From NCBI GenBank assembly GCA_002483265.1, contig DLHO01000009.1, positions 39,128 through 103,127 on the forward strand: a DNA stretch of 64,000 nucleotides. Reading direction: 5' to 3'. Origin of the DNA: Flavobacteriales bacterium UBA7666 (GTDB lineage: Bacteria; Bacteroidota; Bacteroidia; Flavobacteriales_D; Crocinitomicaceae). The notes under the pieces were generated by a model. It was not told the DNA's origin and made no database searches. It saw only the letters and a program-made list of their open reading frames with translations. Below are positions 8,706 through 16,972 of this stretch, one piece after another; the stretch's first letter is position 1; every line of letters begins with the position of its first letter. The translations under genes were made by a program, and so were the position numbers.

Positions 8706-9081
8706 GATTCAATGAATTAATGATTGAAGACAAGTTATCAAATAATCCATTTACAACTAATTAAGTTCAATTTTATTCATTTAAATCGATTTTTGTTAAA
8801 ATCATATCGTTTCAGATTCCGTATGATCGAAATCAATAAAAGCTCTCAGAACCTTCCTGTGGAAATAGTTAACCGCGAAGCATATAATGAGCATAAGGAT
8901 TCTTATATGAATTATGGGTCAAAATATTCTTCGTGCACTTGGTGTCCCTTGTAGTTAAAAGAAAACGAGAGCGGAGCGAAAATTTGAATGTTAGCAATAT
9001 CGTTTTAGCCTGATTTTCACCAAAAAATAACATGCGGATCTCAATTATCTTCCCTATTTTCACACAACTTTCAGATCACAT
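8706..9081. other. Intergenic region with a degenerate interspersed repeat
   Basis: 376 bases between the divergent lipoprotein gene and the AMP nucleosidase gene. A 76-codon plus-strand frame at 8724-8954 has no recognisable domain and runs into the repeat at 8929-8961, so I do not call it a gene. The rest is AT-rich and should hold the promoters of both neighbours. Confidence 0.5.
8929..8961 (+). repeat. Interspersed 'CTTCGTG' repeat, copy 3 (degenerate)
   Basis: Reads CTTCGTGCACTTGGTGTCCC then TTGTAGTTAAAAG, a decayed form of the sequence seen at 7669-7698 and 9964-10019. Confidence 0.55.
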
Positions 9082-9852
9082 ATGAAGACAAAATCAGAAA
9101 TAGTAGAAAACTGGCTTCCCCGCTACACAGGTGAAGAATTGGCAAACTTTGGTGAATACATTTTGCTTTGCAATTTCCATAATTATGTAGAAAAGTTCGC
9201 TGCAGTATACGGCGTGGAAGTAATTGGAAGAAATAAACCCATGCAATGTGCAACAGCAAACGGAATTACCATTATCAATTTCGGAATGGGAAGTGCTTCA
9301 GCTGCTACTTGTATGGATCTTTTATCTGCAATCAAACCAAAAGCAGTTTTGTTTTTGGGGAAATGTGGTGGTTTGAAAAGTAAAAGTGAGGTAGGAGATC
9401 TGATTTTGCCAATTGCAGCTATTCGTGGAGAAGGAACAAGTAATGACTATTTTCCTACCGAAGTTCCTGCATTACCTGCCTTCGCTTTGCAGAAAGCGAT
9501 TTCTACAACCATCCGTGACGCCGGATTTGACTATTGGACAGGAACCTGTTATACAACCAACCGCAGGGTTTGGGAACACGATGAAAAGTTTAAAGAATAT
9601 CTGAGCAGCATTCGCGCAATGGCTATCGATATGGAAACCGCTACAATCTTCATGGTTGGCTTTGCGAATAAAATCCCAACCGGAGCATTGCTTTTAGTGA
9701 GTGATCAGCCCATGACGCCAGAAGGAGTGAAAACAAGCGAAAGCGATTCGAAAGTAACTGCAGGATATGTAGACGCACACCTTACTATTGGAATCGATTC
9801 TTTGAAACAATTGATCTATAACGGACATACGGTAAAACACCTGCGCTTTTAA
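9082..9852 (+). CDS. amn: AMP nucleosidase
   Basis: Hydrolyses AMP to adenine and ribose 5-phosphate in purine turnover, in the cytoplasm. This is the short, about 256-residue form found in Bacteroidota, which keeps only the phosphorylase-like catalytic domain. Visible signatures are the nucleoside-phosphorylase core INFGMGSASAATCMDLL, the AVLFLGKCGGL strand-turn, VGDLILPIAAIRGEGTS, and the substrate-binding AIDMETATIF followed by LLVSDQP. The ATG at 9082 gives the normal N-terminus. The gene stands alone between two repeat-bearing gaps. The family also includes related nucleoside phosphorylases, but the length and these motifs favour AMP nucleosidase. Confidence 0.88.
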   Translation: MKTKSEIVENWLPRYTGEELANFGEYILLCNFHNYVEKFAAVYGVEVIGRNKPMQCATANGITIINFGMGSASAATCMDLLSAIKPKAVLFLGKCGGLKSKSEVGDLILPIAAIRGEGTSNDYFPTEVPALPAFALQKAISTTIRDAGFDYWTGTCYTTNRRVWEHDEKFKEYLSSIRAMAIDMETATIFMVGFANKIPTGALLLVSDQPMTPEGVKTSESDSKVTAGYVDAHLTIGIDSLKQLIYNGHTVKHLRF

Positions 9853-9873
9853 ACGACCACGAAGCACACGAAG
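9853..9873 (-). repeat. Interspersed 'CTTCGTG' repeat, copy 4 (inverted)
   Basis: On the minus strand it reads CTTCGTGTGCTTCGTGGTCG, nearly the same as copy 2. It starts right after the amn stop codon and faces copy 5, so the two copies form an inverted pair about 90 bases apart. Confidence 0.65.
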
Positions 9874-9928
9874 ACCCCGATGTTCTTTTTACATTGTATT
9901 GAAATTGCTGTTCAAACATATTAACGTG

Positions 9929-9946
9929 CCTTTGCGTAAGCAAAGG
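9929..9946. repeat. Small perfect hairpin CCTTTGC-GTAA-GCAAAGG
   Basis: A 7-bp stem with a 4-base loop between repeat copies 4 and 5. No T-run follows directly, so it is at best a weak terminator for amn; it may be part of the repeat unit. Confidence 0.5.
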
Positions 9947-9963
9947 ACTTATTGTTTTAGTAT

Positions 9964-10019
9964 TCCTTGTGAGCTTTGTGCTCTTAGTGGTTAAAAATCT
10001 GCGTGCTTCTGCGGGAAAC
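9964..10019 (+). repeat. Interspersed repeat, copy 5 (two-part, longest copy)
   Basis: Reads CCTTGTGAGCTTTGTGCTC, then TTAGTGGTTAAAA, then ATCTGCGTGCTTCTGCGGG and AAAC. The left half matches copies 2-4 and the right half matches copy 1, so this looks like the fullest form of the element in this window. Confidence 0.65.
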
Positions 10020-10048
10020 TATTGGTATATTCGTGAAAATCGAAATCT

Positions 10049-12346
10049 ATGCGTTTCTCTCTTTTCATCGTTGGAATAGTTCTTCTAACTCATTCTGCAC
10101 TTGGTCAAAGCAAATTGAACTATGTCAATCCCTTGATCGGAACTTCCAAAATGGGACATACCTTTCCCGGGGCAACGGTTCCCTTCGGAATGGTACAATT
10201 AAGTCCTGATACAGATACGCTTTCCTATGCTGTGAATGGTAAATACAATCCGGATATCTATAAATACTGTGCCGGTTATCAATACGAAGACCCGACAATT
10301 GTAGGATTTAGTCACACGCATTTCAGTGGTACAGGTCATTCTGACTTAGGAGATATACTAATCATGCCTACCAGTGGAAAACTGCAGTTGAATCCGGGGG
10401 TGGCTTCAACTCCCAAAAGCGGTTTCCGATCGGCTTACAGTCATGAAAATGAACTTGCTCGACCTAATTATTACTCTGTCGCGTTGGAAGATCATGACAT
10501 CAAAGCAGAATTAACCACAACTACACGAGTGGGTCTTCATAGATATACCTTTGCAAAAGAAGATTCTGCCCATATTATTCTCGACCTCGTTTCAGGAATT
10601 TACAACTACGAAGGGAAGAACGTAAAGACTTACGTTCGTGTTGTGGATGCACATCATGTCATTGGTTTCAGACAAACTTCCGGCTGGGCAAAAAACAGAA
10701 CTGTTTATTTTGCGATTGAATTTTCCCAACCAATTAAGTCCTATGGATACGATGACTTTCAATCCAAAAAAGTCTATCAGGGGTTTTGGCGCAAATTCAA
10801 ATTGAAGGATAATTTCCCGGAAATGTCTGCTGCACAATTAAGAGCCTTTTTTGATTTTGATCTCGATGTTTCAAAAGAATTGCTTCTGAAAGTTTCCTTG
10901 TCATCTGTAAGTATGAGAGGGGCTGTGGAAAACATGAAACGCGAAACACCCGATTGGAACTTTGATGGATATTTGAAGGCAGGACAAACCCTGTGGGAAA
11001 AAGAACTCGATAAGTTTGACGTTCAGATGGTGAATGAATCGGATATGACGAATTTCTACACGGCAGTATATCATACGTGTTTAGGACCAACAGTTTATCA
11101 GGATTTTAATGGGGAATACCGTGGATTGGATTTTGACGATTGGTACAATAAGGATCCACGCGAGGTAAACTATACAACTTTCTCGCTTTGGGATACCTAC
11201 AGGGCATTACATCCCTTATTCAATCTGGTAAATCGCAATCGCAATACGAATATGGTCAATTCCATGATTGCCCATCAAAAACAGAGTGCAGAAAAAATGC
11301 TTCCGATCTGGTCTCATTATGCCAATGAAAATTGGTGTATGATTGGTTATCATGCAGTATCCGTTATTTCAGATGCATATAACAAAGGATTAATGGGAAT
11401 TGACTATAATCAGGCATTGGATGCGTGTGTTCAGACAGCACGAACCCGTTATTTCGAAGGAATTGATTCATACACGGATTTGGGTTATGTAGCTGAAGAC
11501 AAAAGTGGAAGTTCGGTTTCTAAAACGCTGGAGTATGCATACGATGATTGGTGTATTGCACAGCTGGCACTCGGATTGAAACGCATGGATATTTACGAGG
11601 AATTTTCAAAGCGAAGTACAAACTATCAGCATGTTTTTGACCCTGCTTCCGGTTTTATGCGAGCGCGAATGAGCTCCGGAAAATTCATTGAAAAGTTTGA
11701 TCCTCTGGAAACACATCAGGCAGGTTACATCGAAGGAAATGCATGGAATTATAGTTTGTACGTTCCGCATCAGGTAGATTCTATGATTCAACTCATGGGT
11801 GGCAAGAAACGTTTTGCATCACATCTCGATTCCTTATTTAGCATGCAATTGGCAGATAAGTATTTTGAACACACGGAAGACATTACAAGAGAAGGAATTA
11901 TGGGTTCTTACGTTCATGGAAACGAACCTTCACATCACGTTATTTATTTGTTTGATTGGGTGGGAAGACCCGATTTGACCCAGAAATACATTCGTCAGGT
12001 ACTGAAAACCAAATACCTTCCAAAAATTGATGGTTTAAGTGGTAATGATGATTGTGGACAAATGAGTGCCTGGTATATTTTCAGTTCACTCGGATTTTAT
12101 CCAGTGTGTCCGGGTTCTGATGACTATATTTTGGGAAGTCCTTTGGTTCAAAATGCAAAAATCCATTTGGAGAATGGATCAATAATAGAAATAATGGCGA
12201 AAAACCAAAGTGAAAAGAATCAATACGTCAAAGCGGTCTACCTGAATGGTGTTAAAATGAAGGGTTTTAAATTGAGCTACCAAGCCTTGAAAAATGGGGC
12301 GAAACTGGTGTTTGAAATGACCGATAAGCCATCTAAGACATTTTGA
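10049..12346 (+). CDS. GH92 family alpha-mannosidase
   Basis: A 765-residue exported glycosidase of family GH92, calcium-dependent exo-alpha-mannosidases that trim mannose from N-glycans or mannans. The signal peptide ends SALG|QSK. The N-terminal signature NPLIGT--MGHTFPGATVPFGM is at about 27-50. The catalytic domain shows TFSLWDTYRALHPL, the YHAVSVISDAY segment, GNAWNYSLYVPHQ, and the C-terminal GNDDCGQMSAWYIFSSLGFYPVCPG. No SusC/SusD pair is nearby, so it is not in a standard polysaccharide-utilization locus. A secreted protease and a hexosaminidase follow, which together would suit glycoprotein breakdown. The exact linkage cannot be read from sequence. Confidence 0.92.
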   Translation: MRFSLFIVGIVLLTHSALGQSKLNYVNPLIGTSKMGHTFPGATVPFGMVQLSPDTDTLSYAVNGKYNPDIYKYCAGYQYEDPTIVGFSHTHFSGTGHSDLGDILIMPTSGKLQLNPGVASTPKSGFRSAYSHENELARPNYYSVALEDHDIKAELTTTTRVGLHRYTFAKEDSAHIILDLVSGIYNYEGKNVKTYVRVVDAHHVIGFRQTSGWAKNRTVYFAIEFSQPIKSYGYDDFQSKKVYQGFWRKFKLKDNFPEMSAAQLRAFFDFDLDVSKELLLKVSLSSVSMRGAVENMKRETPDWNFDGYLKAGQTLWEKELDKFDVQMVNESDMTNFYTAVYHTCLGPTVYQDFNGEYRGLDFDDWYNKDPREVNYTTFSLWDTYRALHPLFNLVNRNRNTNMVNSMIAHQKQSAEKMLPIWSHYANENWCMIGYHAVSVISDAYNKGLMGIDYNQALDACVQTARTRYFEGIDSYTDLGYVAEDKSGSSVSKTLEYAYDDWCIAQLALGLKRMDIYEEFSKRSTNYQHVFDPASGFMRARMSSGKFIEKFDPLETHQAGYIEGNAWNYSLYVPHQVDSMIQLMGGKKRFASHLDSLFSMQLADKYFEHTEDITREGIMGSYVHGNEPSHHVIYLFDWVGRPDLTQKYIRQVLKTKYLPKIDGLSGNDDCGQMSAWYIFSSLGFYPVCPGSDDYILGSPLVQNAKIHLENGSIIEIMAKNQSEKNQYVKAVYLNGVKMKGFKLSYQALKNGAKLVFEMTDKPSKTF

Positions 12347-12422
12347 GAATTCAATCTTTAGCGTTAAAAGTGATTTGAGATAAGGATTTAAATAGTAAAT
12401 TCAGAGCTCAAATTACTCTCTT

Positions 12423-15400
12423 ATGAAAAGAAGAATACTACTCTCCGGCGTATTTTTCCTAAGTGTATCTCTATGTTCTGTAGGTTTTTCACAAACTACA
12501 AAACCACAAAAAGGTACCTGGAAAATGATTTCGGAAAGCGAGATCCCTGCAAGTGGAACTCGTTACATTAAACCAACAAAATTCTTGACCTTTAAACTGG
12601 ACATTTCCAAAATGCATCAGCTTTTGTCGCAGGTTAAACGTATCGATGATCCAAACTATATCCCGGTTTTTATTGAACTTCCCAAACCCGATGGTACTGT
12701 TGGAAACTATCAGATTCATGAAAATGAAACTATGTCATTGGGGCTAGCTGCTCAGTTTCCCGAAATTCGTTCCTTCGATGGTGTAGCAATGGATAACTCC
12801 GGTGAAGTTGTAAAGTTTGACTTGACTCCACAAGGTTTCCACGCCATGACTTTAATTCCCGGAAAAGCAACCCTGTTTATTGACCCTTACTCTTTTGGTG
12901 GAGGTGATATCGAGAATTATATCGTTTATTCCAAAGGAGATTTCATTACTGATAAGGAATTTGCTTGTCATGTGGAAGAAATTGGAACTGAAATCAAAGG
13001 AGCGAATGATGGAATCGTGAAAAGTTTTGGTAATTGTACAAAACGTACCTATCGTTTGGCTTTGTCTGCAACTGGCGAGTATACCACTTTCCATGGAGGA
13101 ACAGTTGCATTGGCTCAGGCAGCTCAGGTTACAACCATGAACCGTGTAAATGGTGTTTACATGCGTGATTTGGCTGTAACAATGACGATTATAGCGAACA
13201 ATAACATTTTGATCTTTACAAACTCAGGAACGGATCCCTTTACAAACGGAACCCCGGGTACAATGATCACTCAGAACCAAAACTATACAAATACAAACAT
13301 TGGTTCTGCAAACTACGATGTTGGTCACGTTTTCGGAACAAATTCCGGAGGTTTGGCAGGATTGGGTGTTGTATGTAGTTCCGGGAATAAAGCACGAGGT
13401 GTTACTGGTTCAGGTGCTCCGGTTGGCGATCCTTTCGATATTGATTACGTAGCACACGAATTGGGGCACCAGTTCTCAGGAAACCACAGTTTCAGAGGAA
13501 ATGCTGGTTCTTGTTCGGGAAATGCAAATGGTACGACAGCAATGGAACCGGGTTCCGGAAGTTCCATTATGGCCTATGCGGGAATTTGTTCTCCGCAAAA
13601 TGTTCAGCCAAATTCGGATGACCATTTCCACGGTGTGAACATGAATGAAATGCACATTTTCATTAATGCAGGAGGAAATGGTTGTGCTGTTTCAACAGCT
13701 ATTCCAAGTCAATCGGCTCCAACAATTACTGGAACTGTAGGAACCGTTACTATTCCTGCAAATACTCCTTTCGCATTGACGGCTACAGCAACAGATCCTG
13801 ACGGAGATGTATTGACTTACTGCTGGGAACAGATGGATAATCAAAACTCCACACAGCCGCCGGTAGGTACTTCTACAAACGGACCAAATTTCCGTTCCAG
13901 AACACCTTCTACTAGCGGAACACGTTATTTTCCTTCTATTGCAAGTTTAATGTCAGGTGGGCCATTTACCTGGGAAGTACTTCCTACGGTGAATAGAACA
14001 ATGAACTTCCGTTGTACGGTTAGAGATAATGAAGTAAATGGGGGATGTAACGATCATGAAGACCTTGTCATCACAACAACAACCTCTGCAGGGCCATTTA
14101 TTGTGAATTATCCAAGTGCAACAGGAATTAGCTGGCCGGGGAATTCTACTCAAACAGTAACCTGGACTGTTGCAAATACAGACGTTGCGCCTGTTGCTTG
14201 TGCGAATGTAGATGTATGGATCTCTACAGATGGTGGAGCTACTTTCTCGGTAATTGCGAATGATGTTCCGAATGACGGATCACAAGCGATTACAGTACCG
14301 AATACATCTACTACAACTGCAATTATCATGGTAATGTGTGAAAACGGAACATTCTTCGATGTTTCAAACAATGTTTTTGCAATTACAGCAGCAACAAATG
14401 ATTATACCCTGAACTTGCAAAATGCAACGGTATCTGTTTGTCAGGGAACAGACGCAGTATTTACTGTCCTTGTTGGTCAAATTGGTTCTTATTCTGATCC
14501 GGTAACTTTATCAGCAACGGGTAACCCTGCTGGAACAACCGTAACATTTACTCCGAATCCTGTAACTCCGGGAACGAACGCTACAATGACAATCGCAAAC
14601 ACTGCAAGTGCAATTCCGGGGAGTTATAATTTTACAGTAAATGGTGCTTCAACATCAGGGCCTCATACTACAAATGGAACGGTTTTGATTTCTACATCAG
14701 GAGTTGTTGCTTCAACTTTGACTAGTCCTGCGAATGCTGCGACAAGTGTTCCTGTAAGTCCGGTTATGACCTGGACGAATGCAGGAGTTGGTGTTCAATT
14801 CAATATTACAATTGCTACTGATGCAGGATTTGCTACAGTGGTTGAAAGTGCAACAGCGTTATCTTCTCCGACTTACACGGCTACTTTATTAAGTCCGGCT
14901 ACAACGTATTTCTGGAAAATTGAAACATTAAACTCTTGTTCTGCGCCGGTAGCTTCTGCAACCTTCTCGTTCACAACTGCTTCTTGTATGACATTCAATT
15001 CAACGAATGTACCTGTTACAATTTCCGCATCAGGAACTCCAACAGTTACTTCCACATTAAATATTCCGGCAGGAGGAACGATTAACGATCTGAATGTGGT
15101 GAATTTAGCTGGAACACATTCCTGGATTAATGACTTGACAGTTACGTTGACAAGCCCGGGTGGTACAACTGTTACTTTATGGGATCAAATCTGTGATGGT
15201 GAAAACGATTTCAATGTAAACTTTGATGATGAAGCTGCTGCTGGAGCACTTCCTTGTCCGCCAGTAGGTGGAGGGGATTATCAGTCAGAAGGTCTCCTTA
15301 GTGCATTCGACGGTGAAAACATGAGTGGAATCTGGACTTTGTCTATCTCTGATGCTGTTAATCAGGATGGTGGCTCATTGAGCTCTTGGGGTCTTGAGAT

Positions 15401-16145
15401 TTGTTATACCCCTGCGGCACCTTGTACACCTCCAACTGCTGCAACCATTGGTGGAACAAATGCAATTTGTCCGGGTGGATCAACAACTTTGTCTGTTACT
15501 GCCGGAACTTTGAATGATGCAACAGCATGGCAATGGTATTCCGGATCTTGTGGTGGAACAGCTGCTGGTTCAGGAACATCCATCAATGTATCTACTCCGG
15601 GAACTTATTTTGTAAGAGGAGAAGGTGGTTGTGTTAGTGCTGGGACATGTGTTTCTGTAACAGTTACTCAAACTACTTTAAACCTGAATACAACAATAGC
15701 AGGTACAACGATCTCATCTGCTCAGGGAACTGCGCAATACCAATGGATCAATTGTGGAACAGGGAATAGTGTGATTTCTGGCGCTACAAGCCAATCATTC
15801 ATTGCTCCTGCAAATGGATCTTACGCAGTAATTGTGACTAGAAGTGGTTGTTCGGATACAAGTGCTTGTGTAAATATCACCAACTTGGGAATCGACGATT
15901 TGAACTTTGAAGATGTTTCGGTTTATCCGAATCCTTCCAATGGAAAAATCACTGTTTCTTTTAACAAAGAAGTGAATTTGAAATCATTTGTGATTCGTGA
16001 TGTGACAGGAAGATTGATCCGTGAAGAGAAACCGCAAACAACCAGTGGAATAACCTTCGATATCTCTACTGAAGCGCAGGGAGTTTACTTCCTGAACATT
16101 GAAGTAGGCGGAGCAATTCAGTCTTTCAAGTTGATTAAGAATTAA
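12423..16145 (+). CDS. Reprolysin-like (M12B) metalloprotease with P-domain and T9SS tail
   Basis: A 1240-residue secreted protease. Order: signal peptide ending GFS|QTT; a propeptide-like region to about 200; the metalloprotease domain at about 205-425 with zinc motif HELGHQFSGNH at 345-355 and the Met-turn SIMAYAG some 35 residues on; Ig/cadherin-like beta modules (about 430-850); a proprotein-convertase P-domain at about 860-1000 (HSWINDLTVTLTSP, GIWTLSISDAV); further Cys-containing modules; and a type A T9SS tail (VYPNPSNGKI ... GVYFLNIEVGG). It should be exported across the outer membrane and act on extracellular protein. It follows the GH92 gene by 76 bases and ends at a strong terminator. 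Confidence 0.92.
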   Translation: MKRRILLSGVFFLSVSLCSVGFSQTTKPQKGTWKMISESEIPASGTRYIKPTKFLTFKLDISKMHQLLSQVKRIDDPNYIPVFIELPKPDGTVGNYQIHENETMSLGLAAQFPEIRSFDGVAMDNSGEVVKFDLTPQGFHAMTLIPGKATLFIDPYSFGGGDIENYIVYSKGDFITDKEFACHVEEIGTEIKGANDGIVKSFGNCTKRTYRLALSATGEYTTFHGGTVALAQAAQVTTMNRVNGVYMRDLAVTMTIIANNNILIFTNSGTDPFTNGTPGTMITQNQNYTNTNIGSANYDVGHVFGTNSGGLAGLGVVCSSGNKARGVTGSGAPVGDPFDIDYVAHELGHQFSGNHSFRGNAGSCSGNANGTTAMEPGSGSSIMAYAGICSPQNVQPNSDDHFHGVNMNEMHIFINAGGNGCAVSTAIPSQSAPTITGTVGTVTIPANTPFALTATATDPDGDVLTYCWEQMDNQNSTQPPVGTSTNGPNFRSRTPSTSGTRYFPSIASLMSGGPFTWEVLPTVNRTMNFRCTVRDNEVNGGCNDHEDLVITTTTSAGPFIVNYPSATGISWPGNSTQTVTWTVANTDVAPVACANVDVWISTDGGATFSVIANDVPNDGSQAITVPNTSTTTAIIMVMCENGTFFDVSNNVFAITAATNDYTLNLQNATVSVCQGTDAVFTVLVGQIGSYSDPVTLSATGNPAGTTVTFTPNPVTPGTNATMTIANTASAIPGSYNFTVNGASTSGPHTTNGTVLISTSGVVASTLTSPANAATSVPVSPVMTWTNAGVGVQFNITIATDAGFATVVESATALSSPTYTATLLSPATTYFWKIETLNSCSAPVASATFSFTTASCMTFNSTNVPVTISASGTPTVTSTLNIPAGGTINDLNVVNLAGTHSWINDLTVTLTSPGGTTVTLWDQICDGENDFNVNFDDEAAAGALPCPPVGGGDYQSEGLLSAFDGENMSGIWTLSISDAVNQDGGSLSSWGLEICYTPAAPCTPPTAATIGGTNAICPGGSTTLSVTAGTLNDATAWQWYSGSCGGTAAGSGTSINVSTPGTYFVRGEGGCVSAGTCVSVTVTQTTLNLNTTIAGTTISSAQGTAQYQWINCGTGNSVISGATSQSFIAPANGSYAVIVTRSGCSDTSACVNITNLGIDDLNFEDVSVYPNPSNGKITVSFNKEVNLKSFVIRDVTGRLIREEKPQTTSGITFDISTEAQGVYFLNIEVGGAIQSFKLIKN

Positions 16146-16162
16146 GAATTAGCAGAATAATT

Positions 16163-16207
16163 GAAAGCCCTGAAGCAGATGGTAACATCGCCTCAGGGCT
16201 TTTTTAT
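16163..16207. terminator. Terminator after the metalloprotease gene
   Basis: The arms AAAGCCCTGA and CAGGGCTTTT pair around a loop of about 20 bases and are followed by a T-run. It lies between convergent genes. Confidence 0.8.
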
Positions 16208-16273
16208 TTTTTACAAAACATTATATCATGTTTTCATCATTTCGTTATATAACGAATTCATGATATAATGAGA

Positions 16274-16972
16274 TTACCCCTGAATTGCAGCGAGAATGGC
16301 TGTAAGTTTGTTTTCATCAGGAAGTAAGAGTGTTTCTTCAAAGGCAGTTCCGGATTCCACTGTTACTTTCGATGTTCCTGAAAAATGAATGGCATTTACT
16401 CCAGTTGCTTTTAGTTCCGGAATCAGTTCTTCCTTCACACCGCCGCCTGCCATGATCTCAATGCGACCGTTTGCATGTGAAACAAGCTCTTTGAGACGAT
16501 TTATTCCATGTGCAACACTCAGATCAGAACCGCTCGTTAGAATTCGTTTAAACCCGAGTTTTACGAGTTGATCCATTGCTGTTCTCCAATCCTCCACATT
16601 ATCAAACGCGCGATGAAAGGTGAAATCTATATTTGGAGCTGTTCGTTTCCAGGTCTCCAAAGCCTCGAGGTTCAATTTGAAATCTTTCGTGAGCGCACCA
16701 ACTACCAACCCTTTAATTCCGCATTCTTTCAGTTCCAGAATCTGATCACGCATCACCACAATTTCATCGTAGTTGTAAACAAAACCTCCGGCACGCACAC
16801 GAATCAAAGCATGTTGTTCCAAATGAAAGGTGTTGTGGATCCAGGAAACCATTGCTTTTGAAGGTGTTAATCCACCTTGTTCCAAAGCGATGCATGTTTC
16901 AATGCGATCGATGGGCTGTTTGCTGACAATGCGCGCAGCTTCCAGCGTACCCACACAAATTTCTATTTTCAT
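16274..16972 (-). CDS. cutC: CutC family TIM-barrel protein
   Basis: A 232-residue CutC protein, once called a copper homeostasis protein; that role is disputed, and the fold is a TIM barrel with a likely enzyme site. Family motifs are KIEICVGTLEAA at the start, RIETCIALEQGGLTPS near 25-40, IRVRAGGFVYN, TFHRAFDNVEDW and RILTSGSD, then IMAGGGV and NAIHFSGT. The ATG overlaps the stop of the upstream hexosaminidase gene by 4 bases (ATGA), so translation is probably coupled. This tight link to a glycosidase suggests a role in sugar or amino-sugar metabolism rather than copper, but that is inference. Confidence 0.9.
   Translation of the reverse strand: MKIEICVGTLEAARIVSKQPIDRIETCIALEQGGLTPSKAMVSWIHNTFHLEQHALIRVRAGGFVYNYDEIVVMRDQILELKECGIKGLVVGALTKDFKLNLEALETWKRTAPNIDFTFHRAFDNVEDWRTAMDQLVKLGFKRILTSGSDLSVAHGINRLKELVSHANGRIEIMAGGGVKEELIPELKATGVNAIHFSGTSKVTVESGTAFEETLLLPDENKLTAILAAIQG

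Noticed and set aside
8724..8954. 76-codon plus-strand open frame between two divergent genes
   Set aside because: No signal, domain or coding-like composition; it lies in the shared promoter region and runs into a degenerate repeat.
10003..10209. 68-codon frame before the GH92 gene
   Set aside because: It overlaps the GH92 start in another frame and covers the interspersed repeat; the GH92 frame has the signal peptide and family motifs.
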